Both the position numbers and the translations under genes were made by a program. The notes under the pieces were generated by a model. The model had not been told where the DNA came from, did not search any database, and worked only from the letters and a program-made list of their open reading frames with translations. Below are positions 21,836 through 33,124 of a stretch of 64,000 nucleotides of DNA, piece after piece. Numbering within the stretch: the stretch's first letter is position 1; every line of letters starts with the position of its first letter. Origin of the DNA: Canna indica (lineage: Eukaryota > Streptophyta > Magnoliopsida > Zingiberales > Cannaceae); NCBI GenBank assembly GCA_034359265.1, contig CP136890.1, positions 28,376,501 to 28,440,500 of the forward strand, in the 5' to 3' direction.

Positions 21836-24800
21836 TTATTCCTCATCATCTGAGTAATAGTCTTCGAATTCTTCTTCTTTTTCATCTTCTTCATCTTCTT
21901 CATCTCCAGCTTCCTCAACTTCATGATCATCATCATCAACATATTCAACTTCTAATTGAACTAACATTGTGTTCGCATCATCGAGTATTGGAATAATACG
22001 GTCTACTTTGGGAGGATCCTCTTCTTGATAGAAATCATCTGTTACATCAAGTATCGGCTCATTTTCTCCGGCTATCGGATCAATTCTTCCTCTAGCTTTA
22101 GTCTTACAGACAATACGCCAATCGGCTTTATCTTTATTTCTAGCCGAATACTTTGCGTAATATACTTGTTCGGCTTATGATGCAAATATAAAATGCCCAT
22201 TTGCTGCCAATTTTGATTTGTAATTAACCTCAACAAGTTTATATTTTGGATGAACTTTCATACCCCTTTCTGTGTATCGAACCAATGACATCTAAAAAGG
22301 ATAATTGATTTCAAGCCGAAGTAGTGCAATTCTATCACTTCTTCCACCAGTTCATAAAAATCCATATCACATTCAACATACGTTGTCCCTTTCATGCAAA
22401 CCTCGGCATTCATCGTCTTCTTTGTAAATGCATATTCAACCATGTGAAATTTATACACATTAACAAAATATCTGCTATAACACGACACTAGTCGCGACGG
22501 TCCACTAACAAACTCAAATATTCTTTCATCTATTTCAGCTCTGTGATCTTTGTTGTAAGCCCGAATCTAAGTAGGGAAATCACGATTCTGTAATCTCTCC
22601 AATTCTTCATTGTTGTGAATAGAGTATTTTTGCACCATCTCAATGTCAAATATTTCAATGAATTGTTCAATCTCTAGACTATTAAGTAATTCGTACAATT
22701 GTGTCAAATGATACTCTTCATTGCTTAAGTGTTGAGATGGACGAGAACCAAAAGCATGACCAGAGTGGCATAATATATTTAAACGTCCATCTGAATGTCG
22801 AACCAAAAGTAAAATGAGCAGAATGTTGAAATTTCTTAGATGATATATGATTCAGATATTGATTCTTCAACAACTACGGTGTTCTTTACTTTTTTCTTCA
22901 GATGATTCATGTATCTTTCAAATAAGTACATCCACCGGTATTGAACGGGGCCACCAACTCGTGCCTCATATGCCAAGTGTATCGGTAGATGCTTCATCGA
23001 GTCAAAGAAGACAGAAGGGAAAAACTGCTCCAACTTGCATATAATTTCAACAATATTACTTTCAAGTGCTGACATATCTTCGACTCGAATGACATTTGCA
23101 CAAATGTTTCTAAAAAGTATACTTAATTCTGTCAACAGACTCCAAATATTATCAGGTAGAAGATCTCGAAATGCGATTGAAAGCAATCTCTGCATGAATA
23201 CATGCCAATCGTGGCTCTTCATCCCTGATATTTTACAATCATCGACGTTCACACATCGAGATAAGTTCCAAGCATATCCATCGGGTAATTTGAGTTCTTT
23301 TATCCATTGACAAACATCTTTGATCTATTTTTTATTTAACACATACGGGGCATTCGGCTTTAGATATCGTCCATTGACCTCTTGTAACTCCAACTCTGGC
23401 CTCTTACAAACTATTTTTATATCATGTCGGGCCTTGACATTATCTTTAGTTTTTTTGGAAACATCCATCAAAGTGTTGAAAATATTATCAAACACATTTT
23501 TTTCAATGGGCATGACATCCAAATTATGTCGAATCAGCAATGAACTCCAATACGGCAATTTCCAAAAAATATTTTTTTCACCCAGTTATGTGTTTGACCA
23601 AAGCCCGACACTCTTTCATTCCGACCAAACACTATCTGTGGAAGTGCTGAAACACGTGCTAATATTTGTTCACCAAACAACATCGGTGGTGGCTCATCTC
23701 TTTGGACTCTGCCCTTAGTAAATTTATTATGATTCCTTCGATACTGATGGTTAGTCGGTAGGAATCAACGATGATAATCAAAGAATGCGATTTTCCGTCC
23801 ATTTTGAAGACCGAATGATTTAGAGTGTTCTATACAATACGGACAAGAGAGTCGGCCGTGAGTGCTCCAACCAGACAACATGCCGTGGGCGGGGAAATCA
23901 TTGATTATCCACAAGACCGCAGCCTTTAAATTAAAATTTTACTTCTAGTGACAACTCCCTCAGTCCACAATATTTTCAATTCATCTAACAAGGGTCTGAG
24001 AAACACGTCAATTTCTTTTTGCGGACCCTTAGGACCCGGAATAATCATTGAAAGATAAATAAATTCATCTTTCATACACATTGACGCTGGCAAATTATAA
24101 ACTGTTAGCAACACTGGCCAAACTGAATAAAGAGTTGCAGAATGACCAAACGGATTAAAACTATCCATGCATAATCCCAATCTAATATTTCTAGTATCCC
24201 TAGCAAATGAAGCATAACATCTATCCAAATGTTTCCATGATTCACTATCGGATGGATGAGTCATTACTGTATCGTCGCGACTTCTTGCATGCCAACTCAT
24301 GTAAAGGGGCCGTCTTTTCCAACATGAATAATCTTTGAAGCCTCGGTGTTAGTGGAAAATATCGAAGCACCTTAAACGGGATATTTTTCTGTCGAATCAA
24401 TTTCTTCTCCTTATAACGAGGATATTCACATACAGGGCATTTATCCAACTGTGTATTTTCTTTATAATATAAAATACAGTTATTTTGGCACGCGTGTATT
24501 TTTTCGTACCCAAGCCCTAATTTTATCATCAACTTTTTAGTCTTATAAAAAGTTGGCTCAAACTTGTTATCAGTAGGCATCATTCCATTAATCAATCCCG
24601 CAATTCGATTAAACGCAACCCCGCTGATATTACAATTGGCCTTGATGTTTAGGAGTTGCGTCATTGCCAAAAACCTAGTGTATTTAGGACAATTCTCATA
24701 CAAATGTTCATCGGCATCTTTCAACATCTCGTAAAATTCTGCGGCTTCTTTATTCGGCAATTCAATCTCTATCGTAGGTTGTACTTCTGATGGCAATTTT

Positions 24801-25258
24801 GTGACATCAACACCTGTAGTATTTGGTGGCACTGACGTCTCAATAACTGGCTAATGGACATTATTATTCAGTTGGAATTGACCCTCAAGACTATCAAGTA
24901 TCATAGTTCTATATGGATTAGATGGACTGGATAAAGAAACACCAGCAGAGGAAGATTCACCATGTGTTTGAAGGATAGGATTGCTCGATGTCTCAACTTC
25001 ACGTGACTCCCCGTGACAAGTCAATATAAAATATCATGGTGCAAATCCTTTGCTATACAGATGCAGAGTGATAGTTTCTCGATCCAAAAATCATGCATTC
25101 ATGCAAATGCAGCATGGACATCGGATTTTATCACCGGCGCTAACGAATTTCCGATTCGAATATGCAAAATTTAGGAAATAAGTTACGCCTAAGCGAAACT
25201 CATTCGTTAAAGCTCCACGATCAAAACGTCGGTACATCCAACTTCGATCGCCTGACAT
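21836..25258 (-). pseudogene. TNP2 transposase of E1, decayed
   Basis: Starts at ATG 25258 (MSGDRSWMYRRFDRGALTNEF). The transposase-associated domain is at the N-terminus with a CPCCIC motif. The TNP2 core covers 24832 to about 23930 ('YENCPKYTRFLAMTQLLNIKA', 'LRYFPLTPRLQRLF'), the DUF4218-like region about 23250-22836 and the DUF4216-like region about 22300-22100. An acidic Glu/Asp tail (21840-21930) ends DYYSDDEE. Frameshifts and stops occur near 25091, 24300, 23926, 23560, 22830, 22565 and 22258. At the site 'LNKK*IKDVCQW' (about 23322) it has the same TAG as the otherwise open TNP2 of P. TNP2 is the catalytic transposase of CACTA elements. The catalytic residues were not assigned. Confidence 0.85.
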
Positions 25259-25334
25259 GATTCTGTCAATCAATGATAATATCTTCAGTCAATGTCTTTA
25301 TAGGTGAGATGGTCCTATTCTATTCGGGATTCAT

Positions 25335-25522
25335 GTTATTCATATTACACTAAGTATTTCTTTTAACCGCTAACTTTATTCTAAATTTCGACAGCATCTC
25401 CCTACAGTTCTTCGAATACGCATATCATCTGGGTGCGTATCGGAGAACAAGAGAAATACAATAACAAAAATTTAAGAATGAGTTAACGGTTAAAAGAAAA
25501 AACTAAGTGGAATACAAATAAC
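25335..25522. repeat. Long imperfect inverted repeat in the E1 leader
   Basis: Outer arms read GTTATTCATATTAC and, after pairing, GTTATTTGTATTCC. Inner arms include TTTTAACCGC/GCGGTTAAAA-like sequence (25361-25370 with about 25484-25495) and GAATACGCAT/GTGCGTATC near the centre. It corresponds to 33125-33314 in P and 26728-26913 in E2, just upstream of TNP2. Confidence 0.7.
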
Positions 25523-25715
25523 TATGCTCCCAAATTATTCAATTAGGGACAATTCAAGGGTTGTACGTTGTATAAAAGATCATATACTTCTTTTACACGA
25601 ACATACAATCCCCGAACAGATCTAAGGTTTTGTTAAATCATATCTGACTTGTCGATGCGTACATGAAACGTATCAACTCGTCGGATGGATGATTATTTTC
25701 TAAATTTTTCGATGT

Positions 25716-25795
25716 CGGTTCGAGTCCACGGTGGACGATTCCGACATGTGTCCAAAGTGGACGATTCAAGCGCGAGTCCAAAGTGGACGATTCTA
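25716..25795. repeat. 26-bp GTCC/GGAC repeats in E1 (about 3 units)
   Basis: Units of the form 'cgcgagtccaaagtggacgattc', each with a GTCCA...TGGAC palindrome. Same family as 27101-27264 and 32683-32937. Confidence 0.75.
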
Positions 25796-26132
25796 ATTAA
25801 TCTAAATCTAAATATTAAAACTAAAATTAATCTAAACTAAAATTAATTAACATATATATATAATCTAAAACTAAATCTAAATCTAATTAACATTAAAATT
25901 CATTAATCTAAACATGAAAATAAATCTAAACATTTAACATAGATTAATCTAAACATGAAAAATTAACCTAAAACATGAAAAATTAGTCTAAAATATGAAA
26001 AATTTATCTAAACAGTAAACAATTGACATAGATTATTAAACCCTAATCAAATTTTATTAGGGTTTAATTAAACCTTAATAAACTTTTGATTAGGGTTTAA
26101 TAAAACCCTAACCAACAGTGTTCCGGCGCAGT
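25796..26132. other. AT-rich 5' leader of E1, no gene
   Basis: Runs of 'aattaatctaaac' and 'gattagggtttaat' with no coding signal. Equivalent AT-rich DNA lies at 27280-27560 in E2 and around 32590-32680 in P. Confidence 0.55.
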
Positions 26133-26162
26133 TGTCCAGTGTCCGACATTGGACACTGGACA
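26133..26162. repeat. 12-bp perfect inverted repeat (E1)
   Basis: TGTCCAGTGTCC, a 6-base loop, then GGACACTGGACA. The position equals the 15-bp inverted repeat at 32478-32510 in P, but the arm sequences differ. Confidence 0.75.
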
Positions 26163-26540
26163 TTGGTTCGGCGTTCGATGGTTGGCCCTAGTAAAGGAGA
26201 AGAGAAGAGGGGAGCTACTACCTGGAAATGGTTCGACGTCGGCAGAGAAGGAAGAAGGAAGCAGGGAAGAAAGGGGTCAGGCACGATCACGAGTTAAATA
26301 AACTCATCAGCAATGGCTCACTTAACCGTTGCAAAGCCATTGCTAATAAATACAACTCATCATCAATGGCTCACTTATCCATTGCAAAGCCGTTGCTGAT
26401 AAGTATTTCATTTTCGCGCCGCGAGCGCACCATCGACTAAAGAGCAACAGATATAAAAAACATAAGTAAGCCATTGCTAATGTGATAATATCATTAGCAA
26501 TGGCCGACGCGGCAGTAAGTAAGCCGTTTTTATTCGAGTA

Positions 26541-26653
26541 AGGAAATTTAAGAAGTAGGCGAAATTTAAGAAGTAAGTTACGCCTACTCGAAATTCATCC
26601 ATTATAACTTCACGATGAATTCGTCGGTACATCCAACTTCGATCGCCCGACAT
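26541..26653 (-). pseudogene. TNP2 N-terminal fragment of E2
   Basis: From ATG 26653 it reads MSGDRSWMYRR, then a diverged segment, then 'EFRVGVTYFLNFA'. This is the transposase-associated domain start. It is truncated where it meets E1. A 20-bp stretch with 'gaaatttaagaagta' is duplicated at the junction (26541-26570). Confidence 0.75.
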
Positions 26654-26727
26654 GTTCTGTCAAAAAGTTGGCAATATCTTTAGGTAATGTCTTTAGGTGG
26701 GATGGTCCTATTCCATTCGGGATTCAT

Positions 26728-26913
26728 GTTATTTATATTGCACTTAGTATTTCTTTTAGTCATTAACTTCATTCTAAATTTTGACAGCATCTCCCTACAG
26801 TTCTTCGAATACGCATATCTTCTGGGCGCGTATCGGAGAACAAGGGAGATACAAGCTAAAATTTAAAAATCAATAATGACTAAAAGAAATAAACTAAGTG
26901 CAATATAAATAAC
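26728..26913. repeat. Long imperfect inverted repeat in the E2 leader
   Basis: Outer arms GTTATTTATATTGCACTTAG and CTAAGTGCAATATAAATAAC are perfect complements over 20 bp. Pairing continues with CTTTTAGTCATTA/TAATGACTAAAAG. Homologous to 25335-25522 and 33125-33314. Confidence 0.8.
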
Positions 26914-27100
26914 TATGTTCTCAAACTGTCCAATTAGGAACAATTCAAGGGTTATACGTCGTATAAAACATCATTTACTTCATTTACTCGAACATACAAC
27001 CCTCGAACATATCTAAGGTTTTGCAAAATTACAACTTGACTTATCGATGCGTATGTGAAACATATCTACTCGTCTTGATTATTTTCTAAATTTGTGGATG

Positions 27101-27264
27101 CCGGTGTGAGTCCACAGTAGACGATTCCGCGCGAGTCCAAAGTGGATGATTCCAACACGAGTCCATCCATTTTGGACGATTCCGGCGCGAGTCCATAGTG
27201 GACGATTTGGCCGCGAGTCCAAAATGGACGATTCCAGCATGCACAAGTCCAAAGTGGACAATTT
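27101..27264. repeat. 26-bp GTCC/GGAC repeats in E2 (about 6 units)
   Basis: Units such as 'gcgcgagtccaaagtggacg' with spacing variants. The peptide-like minus frames here are only the repeat read through. Confidence 0.75.
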
Positions 27265-27860
27265 CAAAATTGTAATTACACCCAACTAAAATTAACCCTA
27301 ACATTTATTCTACCTTGATTAACTAACCCTAACATTAAAACTAACCTAAATTTAATCTAACAGCAAAAAAACTAATTAAATCTAATTAACAAATAACCCT
27401 AATTAATTAACAAAACTAACTAAATCTAACATTAACCCTAATTAACAAAACTAATTAACCCTAATTAACAAAACTAATTAAATCTAATTAACAAATAACC
27501 CTAACTAACCTAACATTAACTCTAAGTAATTAAAATTAATTAATCTATTAACAAAAAAAATAATGTCAGCGCCGGCCGAAACCCTAGGGTTTCGGTCGGC
27601 CCCGATCGAAGACGGGAGAGGGGAGGAAATCACATGGGAGAAGGTGGTGAGGAAGCAGGCGGCGATCGAGGAGAGGGGCTGGCGCATGGAGATTGGGGCT
27701 CGATTGGCGAGGGCGAGGGCGGTGTCTCCGTCGATAGTAGCTCAGCGGCGAACTCAACAGCACGAAGTCGGTGCCAAGGAAAAGATCTGGGGCGGCGATT
27801 ATTCAGTCGGCAGCAGAGAGAGAAGAGAGCGGGGGAAAGAGGAAAGGTCGGGCACGAATG
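27265..27860. other. AT-rich then GC-rich 5' leader of E2, no gene
   Basis: 27280-27562 is 'aaccctaattaac'-type AT-rich DNA. 27576-27595 is a perfect 20-bp palindrome (CCGAAACCCTAGGGTTTCGG). 27600-27860 is purine-rich with overlapping open frames on both strands that have no recognisable domain. Confidence 0.5.
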
Positions 27861-28339
27861 CAAATAAAATGGTTTATCACCGACGGCCCATCAGCCACCG
27901 ATAAACCGTGGACAACTACTAATAATATCACCGACGACCGCATAGCCCTCCCTAAGACGTCGATGACGTGTTTTTTATTTTTGCACCGCGTTCGCGCCAT
28001 CAATTAATAAGTGACAACCGCTGCTAGCCGTGGCTAATTACTTACTTATATCACCGACGGCCTTTTTGCCCCCGCTAAGCCATCGCTACTAGGTTATTTC
28101 ATTTCGTGCACCGTGAGCGCCATCTGCTATGAGCGATGGCCTTGGGTGGCCGTATGCGAGCCGCGATTGATTTGGTTACATCAGCCACGGCCGCTACGAT
28201 CGTCAAAAAGCCGTGAATGGTTCTGACGGCCCAAATGGCCATCGGTGAGCTTCATTGCTGATAGCTAATATTTTAGTAGTGACACTATTCTTTGCGACAT
28301 CTACCACCTCAAGCTCATTAGATACTCTGCCAACGCAAG

Positions 28340-29341
28340 GAAACAAAAGCTATCGCTGAATGCACATTTCATGACACCTATGGGCACACAATGGAGGAGT
28401 GCGTGGTACTCGCTGATCTACTGGAAGACTTGGTCCGAGCAAGACGCCTAGATGAGTACCTCCACCACTAGAAAGAGAAAGATTGAAGCAGAACTCGCGA
28501 TCTCGATCAGCGAAGTCGGACACCCCCCGACCCTTATTTAGGCCATAAGGACAACAAGTGAGCTGATCACCCAGAAGGAGAACCCCGAGGAGTCATCAAT
28601 TACATCGCTGGCGGACTCACCAAGAGCGGGGAATCAAGCTCCACCAAGAGAAAGTCTCCTCAGGCGACAACAACGGTCAACAACACCACCCGACCACATT
28701 GGTTTCCCTCAAGAACCCCGGTAATATCGTTATATGAATTTGATTTTTATGGGACTAATAAAAATCTTCACGATACAGTTGTAATCTCTATTATTGCAGG
28801 AAATTTCATTATTAAAAGAGTCCTAGTTGACCAGGGCAGCTCGGCAGATATCCTTTTTCACTCTACCTTCGAAAGGATGCAATTAACAGAAGCCTCACTT
28901 ACCCCATGCAAGGGAAATCTCGTGGGCTTCTCCAGCGAGAAAGTTGACGTCCGAGGAGCCATATGGTTAAGGACGGCATTCAACTCCCGACCAAGGGCAA
29001 AAACAATCGATGTGCAATATCTTGTCATCAACGTAACCGGCCCATACCACATGATCCTAGGGCGACCTTCTTTGAACAGTTTGGGAGCCGTTGTCTCCAC
29101 TCCCCATTTGGTTTTGAAGTTTCCTTTTCCAGAAATAGAGGTAGGCGTGCTACACACCGATCAAAAAGAGGCCCAATGGTGCTATAACGAATACCTTAAG
29201 ACGAAGGAGATAGAATATAGTAGCCCGAAAAATGCCCTCCTCGTCCAAAACCAAGCAACCAACCGAAGCCTCCGAACCGAAACTAGGACAAGACTCACAA
29301 AAGCAACCATGGCTTCATCATTGAAAAAACTCAAGACGTGA
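28340..29341 (+). pseudogene. gag-protease of gypsy element D1
   Basis: The frame starts inside gag. A zinc-knuckle motif with His in place of the second Cys (CTFHDTYGHTMEEC) is at about 28358-28400, followed by 'RLDEYLHH'. A linker has three in-frame stops (about 28469, 28484 and 28559). The retroviral-type aspartic protease has 'VLVDQGSSADILF' at about 28824-28862, where the catalytic motif reads DQGS, a variant common in this group. 'LVGFSSEKVDVRG' and 'YHMILGRPSLNSLGAVVS' complete the domain. The frame ends at 29341 without entering reverse transcriptase. The protease would process Gag. Because of stops this copy is a pseudogene. Confidence 0.8.
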
Positions 29342-29489
29342 CTGAGAAATATTGATAGAGCTCGGATCCGAGCACTCCTAGCATTTTTTCTGTGAATGTT
29401 CAAGACATCACTACGATTATCTCGTTGCTTTAAAAAGTACTCAGTTCAAAAGCCTCCATAAGTCCTCACGTATGAGCTCAGCCTCAGCA

Positions 29490-29886
29490 CCTTTACACGA
29501 CTCCTCGCGAGCGGTTCTGCCTTACTCTCCTCGGCAAGCTCATCCCGAACCCCTGAGTGTGGTCTTTGGCTACCACGCCATTACTTCTAGCCTTAGTACC
29601 TTTACACGATTCATCGCGAGCGGTTCTGCCTTACGCTCCTTGGCGAGCTCGGCCTAAACCCCCAAGTGCGGTCTTTGGCTACCACGCCATTACTTCTGGC
29701 CCGAGTGCCTTTACACGACTCCTCGGCAAGCTCGACCCGAACCCCCAAGTGCGGTCTTTGGTTACCACGCCATTACTTCCGGCCTTAGTGACTTTACACG
29801 ACTCCTCGCGAACCGTTCCATCTTACGCTCCTCGGCGAGCTCGGGTTGAACCCCCAAACACAACTTTTTGTCATCACAACTACTGA
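29490..29886 (+). repeat. Minisatellite of D1 (about 4 units of about 108 bp)
   Basis: Units start 'cctttacacgactcctcgcg' at about 29491, 29600, 29708 and 29791. The third lacks about 27 bp. Motifs shared with the D2 array (reverse complement of 42350-43330) include 'ctcctcggcgagctcg' and 'acgccattacttctggcc'. Open frames here are repeat artefacts. Confidence 0.8.
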
Positions 29887-30173
29887 CCTCGAAGTCCTTA
29901 TCCAAACAACATGCTCAACGGCTTGATACCCTCTCGCCACTATGCGACTCGAGAACAGACCCGATTCAAGCAAAGCTACTTTGGACACTCCAACTAAAGA
30001 ATCCCCCTGAATAGGGAAAGAACCAAATGAAACCGAAAAGTTGAGTCAAGAAAATCCAGCAAACAAGGTACAAAGTAGACCCACAAAGGGACTAATAGTT
30101 AAAGGGCGGCTAGGGGCAACAATTCATTACAAGCCAATAAAAAATGACCCACATACCGGCGAATTCAATAAAA
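29887..30173. other. D1 interior without gene
   Basis: Between minisatellite and antisense ORF. No domain, repeat or signal recognised. Confidence 0.5.
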
Positions 30174-31915
30174 TTACTCGGCCTTGGCTAATGCAACATG
30201 AATTCCTTCCTCCGAAATAGCCTTCTCAGACAAACCCTCCTCAAGATGGGCAGAAGCCTCCCCCTCGGGTACTAGAAGCACGTCATCCTTCACTTCCTTG
30301 GAAGGGCTAGCCTCTAAAAAGTCAATACTAGGTGCTAGAACTCGAGCCTACTCAAGCGCTTTGAAGAAATCAGTATAATACACCTTGATGGCAGCACTAT
30401 CAAAACCGCGCATCTCGGCAGCGAGCCTCTAGGCATCAGACCGCCATGTTTCCCCCTCGGCTCATAATTGCGCTTTTATCACCTCAAATTTGAATAGCAA
30501 TCGCACTCAGACTACTTTAATTTTAGCCTCCAAACATACATTCTCTTCTTCGGCCGTAGCCAGGTCTTGATGAAGCTTAGTTAACTCTGCCTGGGCGATC
30601 GCAGACCGATCCTCTACATCCTTCACCCGAGCAGTTAACATATTAACCTCACTGTCTTGGATTCCAAGGCCCTCTTTACTGGTCCGACCTCACTAGAATG
30701 AGAGGCCAACTCCTTGCGCAAAGACGCCTACAACTTCTCAAACTGTTCGAAAATGTCAAACTCATATGGATCTACCCCCACCCGGCCACCAGAACAAACA
30801 CCACCACCACCAATGGAAGGAGTAACTAACGAAGGACTTTCCATCATCCCCATCGGTGCAATTGTAACCCCACCTACTGGGAAATCAGCTAGTTGGGAAC
30901 GTTAACCTTCCACGGTGCTTCTATTTCTCTTCTTACATCTCAAAGGGGAGCAGGGAGGAGTAGGGGCATCTGAAAATGTCAGTCGTTCAATTGCATCTGA
31001 AACAAGAGGCACCAAAAACCTAACGGACCGAAAATTCACGTACTTAAGCAAAGTCTCCGTCAAGGGGTTGCTCTCTGAGTCACCTCCCTTCATCGCCACC
31101 CACCGAGTATGAACACTAGGAACTCTCCATAATGAGGGGAATGAGTGAATAATTTCTGGACAAAGAAATGACACTGAGAACATTGCACTACAAAACCTAC
31201 TTATGTACTCCAAGACCAAAGACTCATCATGACTCCTCTTAAAAATTTATTGAGGAGCAAGAGGAACAGGCGGGCAATTCTTCTGTAAATAGACAATCAA
31301 GACATCATCCTCGGCCGGGATATCCCCTTCCTCGATATCCTGGACAGGGCAGGGATTCGGCCTCCAAGACAAAGGAAACTTCTCTACACAGTTCGTGGGC
31401 TCCAACCAAAAGTGCCAAACCCCCTCTCGCGATCAGACCTTGAAGAAGCTAGAGTTGAAGCCTTTATATGAACTCTTAAACAAGGCGAAAAGCTTTCTCC
31501 CTGGAACAATGTTGAAAGACACTCACTGTCCTTTCTAGCCACCCTTCACTTGAAAGAGAGAAAAGAATACATTAAGGTTTGGTTTGATATTAAAGCACTC
31601 CATCACTATCTTGAAGCGCCGAACGAAGGCCCAGCTATTCGGGTGCAATTGTGTAGGGGCCATGTTAACCTGACTCAACACGCTATGCTCAAATCCGATA
31701 AAGGGAAGGAGAATTCCCAATTCCTCAAAGAAGGCCCGATACATAAACATGAACTCCGAGTTTGTATTATAACACACACGGTCTGACAAAAAAACTTGGA
31801 AGACATATGAAGTCCTCGTTTCCTTCACGGGCAATGGGCACGCTCTCCCAGAGAGAAAGAATGTTGTCATGATCGGTTAACACCGAACCACTCAACTTTA
31901 CATCACTACTAGAAA

Positions 31916-32215
31916 CTTGGTCTTCAGCAACGGCTATCAGCAACGGCCGCTCAAGCCGTTGCTATTTGCAACGGCATTCTTACGGCCGCCCTAGCCGTTG
32001 CAGATATCTGTATCTGCAACGGCGTTCTAACGGAAAACCGAGCCGTTGCTGATTATTTTAATTATCAGCAACGGCTTTCGGACGGAAAGGCTAGCCGTTG
32101 CTGATTTTTTAATTTTCAGCAACGGCTTGCTAACGGATAAGTGAGCCGTTGCTGATGATAACTTATCAGCAACGGCTTTCTAACGGGCGAGTGAGCCGTT
32201 GCTGATAAGTTTATA
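31916..32215. repeat. Left subterminal repeats of P
   Basis: About 12 copies of 'cagcaacggct' or its complement 'agccgttgctg', often arranged as facing pairs. In En/Spm elements subterminal motifs are bound by the second gene product. Confidence 0.85.
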
Positions 32216-32541
32216 TAGGGCACGCTCTCGCGCCCGACCCTTCTTCCTCCCGCTGCTGCCGCCGCCGCCTCCCGCCGAGAACTTCGCCGCTGCTGCCGTT
32301 GCTGCCGACGCCGACGCCTCTCGCCGACGCCTCTCGCCGCCGCGCCGCTGCCGCTGCTGCCGGTATGTTGATCGGCCGGCCTATACGGTTTCGGCCGGAG
32401 ATGTTAAAATCCGACCGAAACCCTATTTCTAGGGTTTCGGCCGGCGGCGGTCGGCCTATGGCCGCCGCCGGACCTTCTACAGTGGCCGGACAGTGTGTCC
32501 GGCCACTGTACGCCGGCGCCGGAGGGTGGACTCCGGCGCCG

Positions 32542-32589
<48 letters not shown>

Positions 32590-33124
32590 TTTGAAATTGT
32601 TAATTAATTATTTTATAAATGTTAATTAATTGTTTAGATTAATTGTTTAATTTGTTAGATTAATTATTAGGGTTTAGATTAATTTCGGACGCGCGCCGGA
32701 ATCGTCCACTTCGGACGCGCGCCGGAATCATCCAATTCGGACTCGCGCCGGAATCGTCCAATTCGGACTCGCACCGGAATCGTCCACTTCGGACGCGCGC
32801 CGGAATCGTCCAATTCGGACTCGCGCCGGAATCGTCCACTTCGAACGCGCGCCGGAATCGTCCAATTCGGACTCGCGCCGGAATCGTCCACTTCGGACGC
32901 GCGCCGAAATCGTCCAATATGGACTCGAACTGTCTCAAAACATTTAGAAAATAATCATCCATCCGACGAGTTGATATGTTTCACGTACGCATCGATCAGT
33001 CGGATATGATTTAGCAAAACCTTAGATCCGTTCGGGGATTGTATGTTCGTGTAAAAGAAGTAGATGATCTTTTATACGACGTACAATTCTTGAATTGTCC
33101 CTGATTGGACAATTTGGGAATATA
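32216..33124. other. 5' leader of P: GC-rich hairpins, (TA)n, 26-bp array
   Basis: 32216-32545 is GC-rich and contains two inverted repeats: CCGAAACCCTA/TAGGGTTTCGG at 32415-32440 and a 15-bp perfect pair at 32478-32492/32496-32510. 32544-32586 is an (AT)n microsatellite. 32590-32682 is AT-rich. 32683-32937 is the 26-bp array. 32938-33124 precedes the long inverted repeat. No gene. Confidence 0.7.
32683..32937. repeat. 26-bp GTCC/GGAC array of P (about 10 units)
   Basis: Consensus 'ttcggacgcgcgccggaatcgtccac' in alternating versions (cgcgcg or ctcgcg, ccac or ccaa). Across each unit junction GTCC and GGAC face each other. The family is shared with E1 and E2, where copy number is lower. Confidence 0.9.

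Larger units (their letters stand above)
20283..26530 (-). mobile_element. CACTA remnant E1 (En/Spm type)
   Basis: A minus-strand CACTA element lacking both ends. It contains a Ptta-type gene, a TNP2 gene, a 5' leader with a long inverted repeat (25335-25522), three 26-bp GTCC repeats (25716-25795), a 12-bp inverted repeat (26133-26162) and subterminal repeats with 'gccattgctaat' (26300-26515). Its layout mirrors the complete element P. The left side is cut inside the last Ptta exon at 20283. The right side merges at about 26530 with E2 without a CACTA end. Confidence 0.85.
26535..28281 (-). mobile_element. CACTA remnant E2, 5' terminal part
   Basis: The 5' end of a minus-strand CACTA element. 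From left to right: a TNP2 N-terminal fragment, the long inverted repeat, 26-bp repeats, AT-rich DNA, a 20-bp palindrome, GC-rich DNA, subterminal repeats with 'ccgacggcc'/'ggccgt' motifs, and the terminus TAGTAGTG at 28274-28281 (CACTACTA on minus). The terminus abuts the gypsy gag of D1. It aligns with E1 over 25160-25460 but has different subterminal repeats, so it is a separate copy. Confidence 0.8.

Noticed and set aside
27300..27560. Telomere-like 'aaccctaatt' repeats
   Set aside because: The plant telomere unit TTTAGGG/CCCTAAA is not repeated in tandem. This is AT-rich leader DNA shared by the CACTA copies.
27563..27904. Overlapping open frames on both strands at 27563-28007
   Set aside because: GC-rich CACTA leader DNA. 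No domain, no counterpart frame in P or E1, and the frames conflict.
32660..32962. Repetitive 'RVRSGRFRRESELDDSGA' open frames
   Set aside because: They are the 26-bp GTCC array translated. The unit is not a multiple of three, so several frames stay open by repetition alone.
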